DNA from: Sporolactobacillus sp. Y61
GTDB taxonomy: Bacteria > Bacillota > Bacilli > Bacillales > Sporolactobacillaceae
NCBI RefSeq assembly: GCF_040529185.1
Contig: NZ_CP159510.1
Span: 558,001 to 622,000 of the forward strand
Direction: 5' to 3'
DNA: 64,000 nucleotides
The first letter of the stretch is position 1, and each line of letters starts with the position of its first letter. A program made the position numbers and the translations under genes. Below the pieces are notes generated by a model. The model saw nothing but the letters and a program-made list of their open reading frames with translations, was not told where the DNA came from and did not search any database. Below, one piece after another: positions 35,321 to 43,625 of the stretch.

Positions 35321-35345
35321 AAAAAAAAGATCTCTCTAAGAGATC
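35321..35345 (-). terminator. Terminator of the hemY-radical SAM operon
   Basis: GATCTCTC / GAGAGATC-type stem (35329-35345) followed on the minus strand by TTTTTTTTA. The 130 bases between it and the radical SAM stop show no further feature. Confidence 0.75.
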
Positions 35346-35476
35346 CAGTTTGGGGAAGTTCATTACTTCATTATTGATTATAGGTCTGACGCAGCTCCGG
35401 TCACATCGTACTCCGGTACACTTCTCTCTACTTCTGAGGTCTGATTTTTATCAGTTAATATCCTGCGAACCTGAAG

Positions 35477-36568
35477 TCACCTGGCACCTGCTTCTTTGTA
35501 TCGTTTCGGCAAGTAAACGCAGTATGGCTCAGATGCCTTATAATCACCGGTTACCGCATAAGCCCGCGACCGGGATCCGCCGCAGATAAAGCGAAATTCA
35601 CAGACCCCGCATTTTCCTTTTGTCGAATCTGGATCGCGAAGCGCTTTAAAAACCGGATGATTCCGATAGATGTCCGGAAGCGGCTTATTCCGGATATTCC
35701 CGCAATTGATCGGCAGAAATCCTGATGGCTGAACATCCCCTGTGTGACTGATAAACACAAAACCATTTCCATCATTCGTCCCGCGCGGTGCTTTTGCCAG
35801 ATCGTCATGCGGTCTGCCGATCGGTTTCAATCCGAGTGCCCTGCGTCGCCGGTTTTCCTGAAAAGCAACCCGGCGGTAAAACTGGGCTTCCGTTGTGGAG
35901 ACGATATAGGGCATTTTCTCCTGCAGATTGAACGCCCAGTGCAGAATCTCTTCGTGCTGCTGCGGTGTGACCGGTTCAAGCTCCCTGCCCCGTCCCACAG
36001 GCACAAGGAAGAACAGCGTCCAGACCGAAACGCCGCAGGCTTTCATCAGCTCTGCCATCTCCGGCAGCCTGTCGGCATTGAATCGGGTCACCGTTGTATT
36101 GATCTGAAATTTAATGCCCAGTTCATTCAGATAAGAGATACCCTTCATGGTCCGGTCGAAAATACCTTTTACACCCCGGAATGTGTCGTGTGAGGCGGCA
36201 TCCGGTCCATCAAGTGAAAATGCCCAGCGTGCAATCCCCGCTTCCTGGGAGCGCCGAACCGCCTGTCTGGTCACACGCGGCGTGGCTGAAGGGGTCAGCG
36301 ACACGCGCATACCCTTTCCCGAAGCGTAAGCGGCCAGGTCGAAGATGTCGTCGCGCATCAGCGGATCTCCTCCGGAAAAAACAAGCAGCGGGTTTTTCAT
36401 CGAGTAGATCTGATCAATCAGTTCTTTCCCTTCTTCTGTCGAAAGTTCTCCGGGATAGGGGTGAAGCTGAGCCGCCGCCCGGCAGTGTCTGCAGTGAAAC
36501 GGGCACATCCGGGTCACTTCCCAGATTACAATAAAAGGGTCCTGATTATAATCCCGTGGTATTATCAT
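35477..36568 (-). CDS. Radical SAM/SPASM protein next to the heme-pathway oxidase
   Basis: A 363-residue enzyme. The radical SAM cluster motif is CPFHCRHC (CxxxCxxC, about residues 22-29), followed by FSGGDPLMRDDIF (SAM-binding GGD). The C-terminal SPASM-type Cys motif CGVCEFRFICGGSRSRAY would bind an auxiliary cluster. The sequence resembles the TIGR04053-type family related to AhbD heme synthase and peptide-maturing enzymes. It overlaps the end of hemY by four bases (ATGA), so it is translationally coupled, which suggests a tetrapyrrole-linked role; the reaction is unknown. Confidence 0.85.
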   Translation of the reverse strand: MIIPRDYNQDPFIVIWEVTRMCPFHCRHCRAAAQLHPYPGELSTEEGKELIDQIYSMKNPLLVFSGGDPLMRDDIFDLAAYASGKGMRVSLTPSATPRVTRQAVRRSQEAGIARWAFSLDGPDAASHDTFRGVKGIFDRTMKGISYLNELGIKFQINTTVTRFNADRLPEMAELMKACGVSVWTLFFLVPVGRGRELEPVTPQQHEEILHWAFNLQEKMPYIVSTTEAQFYRRVAFQENRRRRALGLKPIGRPHDDLAKAPRGTNDGNGFVFISHTGDVQPSGFLPINCGNIRNKPLPDIYRNHPVFKALRDPDSTKGKCGVCEFRFICGGSRSRAYAVTGDYKASEPYCVYLPKRYKEAGAR

Positions 36569-37950
36569 TTGTTCACCGCTTTCTTATCTTTTCGATTTAA
36601 ATAAGCGACAGCCTGACCGGCTACCTGCATAGCAGCATCCACACAGTCCGGCAGCCCGACGCCATGCAGCATAGCGCCGCAGGTATACACCCCGTCCATA
36701 TTCTGAAGAGCCTTCTCAAAGGCCTTTATACGCTGATTATGGTTCACCGTATATTGCGGCATATTATCGATCTGCCGTGTAATGACCGAGAAGAGCGGCG
36801 TACCCATCCGACTGATTTTTCTCAGATCATGGAGGGCGGCCTGTTCTATTTCTTCATCACTCTTTTCAACGATTGACGGATTTTCAGGTGTGCCGACATA
36901 AGTCCGGACCAGCGCATATCCCTCAGGAGCCGTATAGCTCCATTTGCGGTCCATCCAGCTGCAGGCTGTAATATTCAGGCCTTCTTTTTTCGAGACGACA
37001 TAACCTGTCCCGTTCAATTGGGCGACATCACTTTTCCTGAATGCCAGCGCAACCGTTGCCGTTGTTGATCTTTTATCCCCGGACAGACGCCACGCTTCAG
37101 GAAAGTCAAGAAGCGGTCCGAACTGATCCGGCGTTGCGGCCAGAATCACAGCGTCGGCTGCAAGTTGCGTGCCATCTTTAAGGAAAACCCGTCCGGGCGT
37201 CACGCGGCGGACAGGTGTATTCAGTTTCAGTTCATCTGCAAAGGAAGCCAGTTTACCGACCAGCCTGTCCAGCCCGCATGACAGCGAGAGAAAACGTCCC
37301 GCCGTCTTCTTTGGCGCACCTGCCTGTTCAGGCGGACGTATACTCTTCATTCCTAAAATGAGGCTTCTGTGTTTCTTTTCAATCGAGGCGAACTGGGGTA
37401 AGGTCGCTTCAAGACTCATATCCGACAAAGAGCCGTTATAGATGCCCGACAGCAAGGGGTCGATCATATTCATGACGACTTCACGGCCAAGCCTTCTGCG
37501 GAAGAATTCCTCCAGGGAAATATCCTGGTCTTTATAGACGTGTGGAATGACGAGATCCAGAGCGGCACGCAACTTGCCGATCGGACTGATCAGTCCTGTG
37601 GTTACCATAGGAAGCAGTTTCGTCGGAATCCCCATCACCGATCCCCTGGGCATCTGCCTGAGCCGGTGATTGACATAGATGTAGTAAGTCCCTGCCTGTG
37701 ACCGGATCAACTGGTCGCCCAGTCCGATATCCTGGATCAGGCGGGTCAGCGTCGGCTTGCGCGCCATATAACCTTCCGGCCCGCATTCAATCAGGAATCC
37801 ATCACGATGAATGGTTTTAATCTTGCCTCCGATCCGGCCCGAAGCTTCCAGCAGCACGACATGCGCCTGCGGTTGGTTTTTCTTCACATAGTACGCGGCT
37901 GCCAGGCCGGAAATGCCGGCACCAATCACAATCACTTTCTGTTGTTTCAA
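36565..37950 (-). CDS. hemY: Coproporphyrinogen III / protoporphyrinogen oxidase
   Basis: A 461-residue FAD enzyme (also called CgoX in the coproporphyrin-dependent heme pathway of Bacillota). The dinucleotide-binding start is VIVIGAGISGLAAAYYVKK with the second motif VVLLEASGRIGGKIKT; FLIECGPEGYMARKPTL and the C-terminal GVYTCGAMLHGVGLPDCVDAAMQVAGQAVAYL are diagnostic. It oxidises coproporphyrinogen III to coproporphyrin III at the membrane surface. hemE and hemH, its usual neighbours, are not present; instead the radical SAM gene follows with a 4-base overlap. Confidence 0.93.
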   Translation of the reverse strand: MKQQKVIVIGAGISGLAAAYYVKKNQPQAHVVLLEASGRIGGKIKTIHRDGFLIECGPEGYMARKPTLTRLIQDIGLGDQLIRSQAGTYYIYVNHRLRQMPRGSVMGIPTKLLPMVTTGLISPIGKLRAALDLVIPHVYKDQDISLEEFFRRRLGREVVMNMIDPLLSGIYNGSLSDMSLEATLPQFASIEKKHRSLILGMKSIRPPEQAGAPKKTAGRFLSLSCGLDRLVGKLASFADELKLNTPVRRVTPGRVFLKDGTQLAADAVILAATPDQFGPLLDFPEAWRLSGDKRSTTATVALAFRKSDVAQLNGTGYVVSKKEGLNITACSWMDRKWSYTAPEGYALVRTYVGTPENPSIVEKSDEEIEQAALHDLRKISRMGTPLFSVITRQIDNMPQYTVNHNQRIKAFEKALQNMDGVYTCGAMLHGVGLPDCVDAAMQVAGQAVAYLNRKDKKAVNK

Positions 37951-38088
37951 CTTCTTCCCTTCTTTACGTCGAACTTCCGGCTGCCTGGAAAAACAGCAGT
38001 CAATATGTTTATAGTAGCATGAGTGCGTCTGTTATACTTTTGTAAGCCGTTTCATTTTATGAGCGTTTTGTGACTTTTTTCAGAGTAC

Positions 38089-38121
38089 AAAAAAGACTTC
38101 GGTCACACCGAAGCCTTTTTC
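38089..38121. terminator. Bidirectional hairpin upstream of hemY
   Basis: CTTCGGT pairs with ACCGAAG around CAC (38097-38113), with A-rich bases before and CCTTTTT after, so it could stop transcripts on either strand. No gene ends nearby on the plus strand, so its use is unclear. Confidence 0.6.
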
Positions 38122-38297
38122 TATCTCATTTCTCTTTTTCACATCACAGCCATCTTTTCATGGCTCTCCTTCTGCTTCAACATCCGGATGATCCGTCATC
38201 TCTTGGCACGCCCGGGAGCTGTCCTTGCTTATCAGAGCGTTATCGTGTTGAATGGATATAGACGGCCCGCAGCCGATCATCGATAAAGGAGGAACCC

Positions 38298-38960
38298 ATG
38301 GCAAAATACCTGTTATTACTTATTCCACTCTACTTATACAGATACAGTTTTCTCTATCCAAATCTTGATGAATGGTTGAATTTAACACTTATCATAAGCT
38401 GTCTGATTTTGCTTTACAGACGCACGTCTCTTCACTCCGTCCTGGATTGGATCGTGGGGATTCTTTTTACCGTATATTTTTGTATTCTGTACCAAAAAAC
38501 CGTTTTTTTCGTCGGGTTCACCTTTTTACAGAACCATGATTTCTCGCCTGAACACCTGAAATTCCTTTTTTCCACGGTCAATCTGATTCCATTCAGGACG
38601 ATCATCGACCAGATTGGGCAATGGCCGGCAGCAGGGGCAGCAGGTTACCAGCTATCCGGCAATCTGCTGATGCTTGCACCGCTCGGCTTCTCACTGCTTT
38701 ACTTTAAGTGGGCGAAGAACTGGAAACAGGCTTTGCTGTACGCTTTTCTATGTACCTTTGCCATTGAATTCATCCAGTTTCTTCACAATCTCTATTTTCG
38801 ATTGTTTTCGATGGGTATGAACCGAAGCACGGACATTGATGATATTCTGTTAAACACTGCCGGAGCACTGCTCGGCATCGGGATATATACCCTCTGGTCG
38901 GGCATCACCGGCAGAAGAACGCGCGCGCATCAGCCGAAACAATCGGTGAGCAGCAAATAA
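38298..38960 (+). CDS. VanZ-like membrane protein
   Basis: A 220-residue protein with five or six predicted helices and the VanZ-family motifs NLIPFRTI, GNLLMLAPLGFSLLY, AIEFIQF and RSTDIDDILLNTAGALLGIGIY. VanZ proteins are linked to low-level teicoplanin resistance in one case, but most chromosomal members have no known function. AAAGGAGG lies 6 bases before the ATG. It is convergent with the lactate permease gene. Confidence 0.88.
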   Translation: MAKYLLLLIPLYLYRYSFLYPNLDEWLNLTLIISCLILLYRRTSLHSVLDWIVGILFTVYFCILYQKTVFFVGFTFLQNHDFSPEHLKFLFSTVNLIPFRTIIDQIGQWPAAGAAGYQLSGNLLMLAPLGFSLLYFKWAKNWKQALLYAFLCTFAIEFIQFLHNLYFRLFSMGMNRSTDIDDILLNTAGALLGIGIYTLWSGITGRRTRAHQPKQSVSSK

Positions 38961-38983
38961 GTAATCATCATTCTGCACGGTGG

Positions 38984-40624
38984 TCATGGAATCATCCACT
39001 GAAGCACGTAAGCCTGAAGCAGCGTGATGACTCCGGTAATCGCGACGAACAGCAGACTGTGCAGAATGGTAAACCGGAACAGATCACCTTCTTTGCCTGT
39101 CAGCCCGGTCGCCGCTGTTGCTACGGCAATCGACTGAGGCGAGATCATTTTGGCTGCGACACCACCTGTTGAATTAGCGGCGACCAGAAGCGTCGGGTCC
39201 ACACCGATCTGATTCGCTGAAACTTTCTGCAGATTGGAAAACAGGGCGTTCGATGAGGTATCCGAGCCAGTAAGGAAAACACCCATCCAGCCGATAAAAG
39301 GCGCCAGAAACGGGAACACCATTCCGGTGGATGCCAGCCCGAGACCAAGCGTCGCACTCATTCCGGAATAGTTCTCAATATAGGCAAAACCAAGGACGGA
39401 AACGATCATAAGAAGCGGAAATGACAGCTTTTTAACCGTCATGATGAAGGTTGTGCCCCACTTCTTCCAGCTGATCCCAACCAGGAACTTGCTTAACACA
39501 CAGGTCACCAGAATAGCCGTACCTGTTGCTGCAAGCAGATCCAGCTTATAAACGGCCCCATAAGGTGTGACCTGCTCCACAATCGGCTGTACCTGGGCAA
39601 TCATCTGATCAAACCCGGGGATTGGCAAAAGCAACGTTGCCTTACTCAGAAAAGCTTTGATGGTCTCTGAACCGCCCCAGATACAAATCACCGCAACAAG
39701 TAAGACGAAGGGCGACCAGGCCTGCAAAATTTGCCCAAAAGAATGCACACGCCTGGAATCATCGCGTCCCGCTTCCGATTTATGAATTTCGTTTTTAAAA
39801 CGAAAAAGTGATTTGGGCTGCCAGAATTTCAATAACAGGACAAGACAGACCATACTGACGATGGATGACGTGACATCCGGAAGTTCCGGTCCCAAAAAGT
39901 TGGCTGTCAGATACTGGGTACCGGCAAACGAAATACCGCTGACCAGCACAGCCGGGAGCACTTCCATCGTTCGCTTCCAGCCTGACATAATGAAGACAAG
40001 CCAGAATGGAACAAAAAATGATAAGAAGGGAACCTGACGCCCAACCATCTGGCTTAACGAAAGGGAATCTATCCCTGTCACCTGGGCAGAGGTCAGAATC
40101 GGAATCCCGACCCCGCCAAAGGCAACTGGAGCCGTATTCGCAATCAAACACAGCCCGGCAGCGTAAAAAGGATTGAAACCAAGACCGGCAAGCAGCCCGC
40201 CGGCAATCGCCACCGGGGTGCCATAACCTGCTGTACCTTCCAGAAAAGCACCAAACGAAAAAGCAATTAATAACGCCTGAAGACGCCGATCTTCCGTGAT
40301 CGATGCAATCGAATCACTGATCACCTGAAACTTTCCTGAGGCAACAGTCAGTTCGTAAAGAAAGACGGCCGTAATGACGATCCAGCCAATCGGCCATAAC
40401 CCCTGCAAACCACCAAAGAACGTGGCTTTCAGTGCCAGATCCACCGGCATCCTGTAAACGATAACTGCCTCAACAACAGCAATCCCAACAGTCAGAAGTC
40501 CGGCCTGATAACCTTTCATCTTCTTTATGGCCAGGCACCAGAAAAAAAATAACAGGGGAATACAGGCCAGGACAAAGGATAGAACCATGTTCCCCGTTGG
40601 ATTATAATTTTGTGCCCACTGCAT
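38984..40624 (-). CDS. lctP: L-lactate permease (LctP family)
   Basis: A 546-residue transporter with about 13 helices. The family segments FGAFLEGTAGYGTPVAIAGGLL, NTAPVAFGGVGIPILTSAQVTG, LTGSDTSSNALFSNLQ and NSTGGVAAKMISPQSIAVATAATGL are all present. It moves lactate (or glycolate) with protons. GGAAGGAG precedes the ATG. The upstream region carries a strong promoter and a near-perfect cre site, so glucose repression through CcpA is likely. Single gene; no lactate dehydrogenase or lut genes adjoin it. Confidence 0.95.
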   Translation of the reverse strand: MQWAQNYNPTGNMVLSFVLACIPLLFFFWCLAIKKMKGYQAGLLTVGIAVVEAVIVYRMPVDLALKATFFGGLQGLWPIGWIVITAVFLYELTVASGKFQVISDSIASITEDRRLQALLIAFSFGAFLEGTAGYGTPVAIAGGLLAGLGFNPFYAAGLCLIANTAPVAFGGVGIPILTSAQVTGIDSLSLSQMVGRQVPFLSFFVPFWLVFIMSGWKRTMEVLPAVLVSGISFAGTQYLTANFLGPELPDVTSSIVSMVCLVLLLKFWQPKSLFRFKNEIHKSEAGRDDSRRVHSFGQILQAWSPFVLLVAVICIWGGSETIKAFLSKATLLLPIPGFDQMIAQVQPIVEQVTPYGAVYKLDLLAATGTAILVTCVLSKFLVGISWKKWGTTFIMTVKKLSFPLLMIVSVLGFAYIENYSGMSATLGLGLASTGMVFPFLAPFIGWMGVFLTGSDTSSNALFSNLQKVSANQIGVDPTLLVAANSTGGVAAKMISPQSIAVATAATGLTGKEGDLFRFTILHSLLFVAITGVITLLQAYVLQWMIP

Positions 40625-40648
40625 GAGTCACTTCTCCTTCCCTATTCT

Positions 40649-40710
40649 TGTAAAGCGCTTACATGATTTGATTGTATCTAGATTGTACCTATATTGCATC
40701 CGGCTTGCAA
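40649..40710 (-). promoter_or_regulatory. lctP promoter and cre site
   Basis: On the minus strand TTGCAA (40705-40710), 17 bases, TACAAT (40682-40687) form the promoter. Downstream, TGTAAAGCGCTTACA/TGTAAGCGCTTTACA (40649-40663) is a near-perfect palindrome matching the CcpA cre consensus, placed about 20-35 bases after the start, where CcpA acts as a roadblock. Confidence 0.75.
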
Positions 40711-40859
40711 TAGAATTGTGACATTTTTATGAACTTTTTTATTTCATATCGTCATAGTCTGGATTTTTCTGCATGACAGAAGAGCTGTATGGCCTATGCA
40801 CCTGGTTCCAGTCTGTCTGTCGTGTCATGGACAATGATCAGCCTTTTCATTGCCGTCTG

Positions 40860-41070
40860 TTACACTTTACTTCCGAATACGGGTATAATAAGATCATGCT
40901 CGGACGTCGACGGAACGGCCATATCCGCGATAAGAGCGGATGCAGCGTCTCAATCAAAACTTACATTTTCGGAAAATGGTCTGCTTCAATCAAAGCCACT
41001 GCGAATGGCATATGAGGCGGATTATTTTTTTCTATCTGATGGACAAGCACGCCAAAAGAAACCGTTAGTG
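40860..41070 (+). pseudogene. Relic copy of the type I toxin-antitoxin module
   Basis: The antisense half is kept: TTACAC (40860-40865), 18 bases, TATAAT (40884-40889), the GCGGAT hairpin, and the terminator stem CTGCTTC...GAGGCGG followed by ATTATTTTTTTC near 41032. The toxin frame on the minus strand is damaged: eight bases are missing between the FGVLV and SDRKK parts, and the N-terminal half has no match. It therefore may still make an antisense RNA without its toxin. Confidence 0.6.
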
Positions 41071-41354
41071 AAAACGAAGTTGATGAATCCCAATGAAGGG
41101 TGAAACAGGTATGATAAATGGCATTCCATAAAAAGAGTACTTACCTGATCGTAGTGAAAGAGTTACAGCAGTTTTTATTTATCATGGCTGGGAAACTTCG
41201 ATTGATGTGTTTGATGAAAAAGCAAAGTGATTAGCAACAAACATGAGGATACTGTTGTCTTGCCTGAAATAATCTGCCATGACTGCAGAGAAAAATTAAA
41301 TCCCCTTTTGTTAAGAGACCGTGCAAGCATTTTATTAAACTTGAGGGTGATTTC

Positions 41355-42220
41355 TTGAGAAGTGAAGAATTGCAGTTAAAGAAACAATTAGTCAAGATTC
41401 GTGATCATCAATTCTCCATCCCTGCCGGTTTCAACGAACAGGAAGCAGCAGAACTTGTCATGAGGGCACTGGGTGCAACAGATAGCGAGCTGAGAGATGA
41501 CCTGGGTTATGGTATTCTTTGTGAATGGATTATTGAAAAAAAACTGTTAGGGTCCGAACAGCTGCATCTTATGCTTAAGCAGGCAACCTCCTCAGAAATG
41601 CTTTTTTGCCAGGCAGGGAATCCGGAATCAGACACCGTCTTTCTTCGGTCTTTTTCTTCTTTACTGATTGCGTTGATTCTGTACCGTGATAACACGGAGC
41701 ATTTTTTGAAAGAGGATGAATTCAAAAAAGTTGTCCAATCCATCGCTCATTATTGTAATCTGGAAAGGGATTATCGTAGCTTCGTTACCGGAAAGGCTGG
41801 GCACATGCACCTGCACATATCAGCGATGCAATCGATGAATGCGCCAGGAGCAGATTTTTAACAAAAAATGAGCGGTCACTCTTATTGCAAAGTGTGCAGG
41901 CTCTTTTATTCCATGCTCCTCACGTTTTTGATGCAGAGGAAGATGAGCGTCTTGCGACCGTTCTGATTTCATTGATCAAGTATAAAAAAATACCACATGA
42001 AGACTTGCTTCACTGGCTTGATTCTGTTCAATTGAATGAACCTGATGTACCCGCACATTCTGCAGAAATGAGAGATTATTTAACTACCCGTATTAATTTC
42101 AAACACTTTTTGAGATGTCTCTTCATGAGGTTTTCCGAACAGTCATTAATTTCGAACGACAAATTAATGACTTTATTTAAAATAGAGCACAAGTATAATC
42201 CGTATTTCTTTAACAATTAA
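41355..42220 (+). pseudogene. DUF2785 protein gene with a one-base frameshift
   Basis: Two consecutive plus-strand frames (41355-41861 and the frame ending at 42220) together make one DUF2785-like protein of about 288 residues. Adding one G to the GG at 41795-41796 changes the nonsense end of the first frame into VTGKGWAHAPAHISDAIDECARSRFLTKNERSLLLQSVQALL and joins the second frame. DUF2785 proteins have no known function. Start: TTG at 41355 with GAGGGTG just before. Bases 41071-41354 contain short coding-like fragments interrupted by stops and no gene I can support. The frameshift is a mutation or a homopolymer sequencing error. Confidence 0.75.
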
Positions 42221-42590
42221 CCAGATAAAAATAATGAGGAACCAGAATGCTTTGAAATAGAAATGTCTGTTCAAGACAAGGTTGATGATTCAAAACGGTA
42301 TCTGGAGCAAAGGAGGGCGAAATTGTCCCGTTCGACGCCCGCTTTGTTCCGGTCAGGCGCACAGTTGTCTTTTTCGCGGTTCTATTTGGCGACTTGTCCC
42401 GTTCCGCCGGGAAGTTGTCCGGGTCATTCGGTTTTCTGTCCGGTGTTCCCGCGGAAAGCGAGCAACCGAAGGACCGGGCGCTTTTTGCCCGATTTTTCTT
42501 ACACTAAAAATCATTGAATACGTATACATGTGAGGCTGTACGAAGCGGCAGAAAAAACAATCCTAAAAAGAGTGGCATAATAACTGACCA
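42221..42590. other. Gene-free stretch with repeated TTGTCCSGTTC-like words
   Basis: No gene with a ribosome-binding site is visible. The G+C-rich middle part (42310-42500) contains three related words, ATTGTCCCGTTCG, CTTGTCCCGTTCC and GTTGTCCGGGTCA, spaced about 65 and 25 bases, ending in GGGCGC-TTTTT-GCCC-like pairing. It could be a small repeat family; its role is unknown. Confidence 0.35.
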
Positions 42591-42693
42591 TTTTGAAGAA
42601 ACGAACATACATTCCGTGATATAATTTCAAACAGGCAATAGAAGATGCATATGAGCGGATGCGGTAACACCCTTGTGAAAGGGGGTGGGGCCA

Positions 42694-42771
42694 ATGACAG
42701 TATTTCAAGCGCTAACACTTATGATTAGTTTTGGAGCGCTTATCTTGATGCTGTCTGACAGAAAGAAATAA
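42694..42771 (+). CDS. Type I toxin, holin-like small hydrophobic peptide (copy B)
   Basis: The frame encodes 25 residues: MTVFQALTL, then a hydrophobic helix MISFGALILML, then the polar tail SDRKK. This is the pattern of the putative holin-like toxin family (TxpA/BsrG-like type I toxins) that insert in the membrane. The ribosome-binding site GGGGGTGGGG is strong but can pair with the upstream CACCC (stem around a TTGTGAA loop at 42668-42688), which would limit translation. An extended -10 TGATATAAT (42617-42625) is the likely promoter. The 3' end is covered by a convergent antisense RNA. It is too short to be found by usual gene length limits. Confidence 0.72.
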   Translation: MTVFQALTLMISFGALILMLSDRKK

Positions 42772-42909
42772 TCCGCTTCATATGCTCTTGCAGGAGCTGA
42801 AGCAGATCGGTTAGAAACGATTTAGCTAGAAGGCATTGCATCCGCTCTACGCGGATATTGCCATGCCGTCAGTGTTAGCAGCACTGGCGGATTTATTTTG
42901 CCTTGATCT
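42765..42909 (-). ncRNA. Antisense RNA antitoxin for toxin copy B
   Basis: Minus-strand promoter ATGCAA/TTGCAT (42940-42945), 18 bases, TATAAT (42916-42921). The RNA would begin near 42909, run against the toxin mRNA 3' end, and stop at the stem GCTTCA...TGAAGC with ATTTCTTTC near 42765. About 140 bases overlap the toxin message. The toxin mRNA has its own terminator (GCCGTCAGTG...CACTGGCGG then TTTATTTT) inside this RNA. Confidence 0.62.
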
Positions 42910-43133
42910 ACTATTATTATACACAGTTTGCGCGAGTCGATGCAATCATTCGTCTGTGTTTGGAAATTAATGAATTAATGGATTTTCTAAAAAAACAGTT
43001 CTAAAAAAAGAGTGGCATAATAACTGATGATTTTGAAGAAACGAACGTACATTCCGTGATATAATTTCAAATAGACAATAGAAGATGCATATGAGCGGAT
43101 GCGGTGACACCCTTGTGAAAGGGGGTGGGGCCA

Positions 43134-43211
43134 ATGACAGTATTTCAAGCGATGACACTTATGATCAGTTTTGGAGTGCTTATCTTGATGCTGTCAGACA
43201 GAAAGAAATAA
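43134..43211 (+). CDS. Type I toxin, holin-like small hydrophobic peptide (copy C)
   Basis: 25 residues, MTVFQAMTLMISFGVLILM plus LSDRKK; differs from copy B at a few positions only (A6-M7, V15). The leader with CACCC/GGGGGTG hairpin and the extended -10 (43057-43065) is almost the same as copy B, 440 bases away in direct orientation, so B and C are a tandem duplication including upstream sequence. Confidence 0.72.
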   Translation: MTVFQAMTLMISFGVLILMLSDRKK

Positions 43212-43350
43212 TCCGCCTCATATGCTCTAGCAGGAGCTGAGACGGACCGTAGTAAAATACGCAATGTTGATGAAGCACTGCATCCGCTCAACGCGGATAT
43301 TGCCATGCCGCCAGTGTTCAAGCACTGGCGGATTTAGTTTGCCTTGATCT
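43205..43350 (-). ncRNA. Antisense RNA antitoxin for toxin copy C
   Basis: Minus-strand promoter TTGCAT (43381-43386), 18 bases, TATAAT (43357-43362); start near 43350; terminator stem GTCTCAGCTCCTGC...TATGAGGCGGAT with ATTTCTTTC near 43205. Layout is as in copy B. Confidence 0.6.
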
Positions 43351-43389
43351 AATGTTATTATACACAGTTCGCGCAAGTTAATGCAATCA

Positions 43390-43625
43390 TTCAAAAGTAT
43401 TGTCAGCATTCATTCTCATAAGAAGGGCTTGCTTTTTTTACAGGTAAAGAAAGTATATCGTTTTGCCTTGCCGGTACGACGATAAAGTCACAAGATTCGG
43501 TTGGGCGATCAGGTAAGCACCCAGTCTGAGAAATAACCGGCGATAAAGAGCCCGCCCGTCGGAACAACAGCATCGCCAATGAAAGTCATGCTTTTAAAAG
43601 AGGGGACGTTATATTGGAGTTAGAA
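43390..43625. other. Stretch without a supportable gene
   Basis: No open frame with a ribosome-binding site. On the minus strand a short coding-like run (TFIGDAVVPTGGLFIAGYFSDWVLT near 43500-43590) looks like a fragment of a membrane protein gene, but it is too short to name. A small hairpin GAGCCCAAATAGTGGGCTC follows at 43631-43649. Confidence 0.3.

Noticed and set aside
42263..42533. Two overlapping plus-strand frames of about 84 codons
   Set aside because: Both lie on the same G+C-rich repeat-like stretch, lack ribosome-binding sites and match no family.
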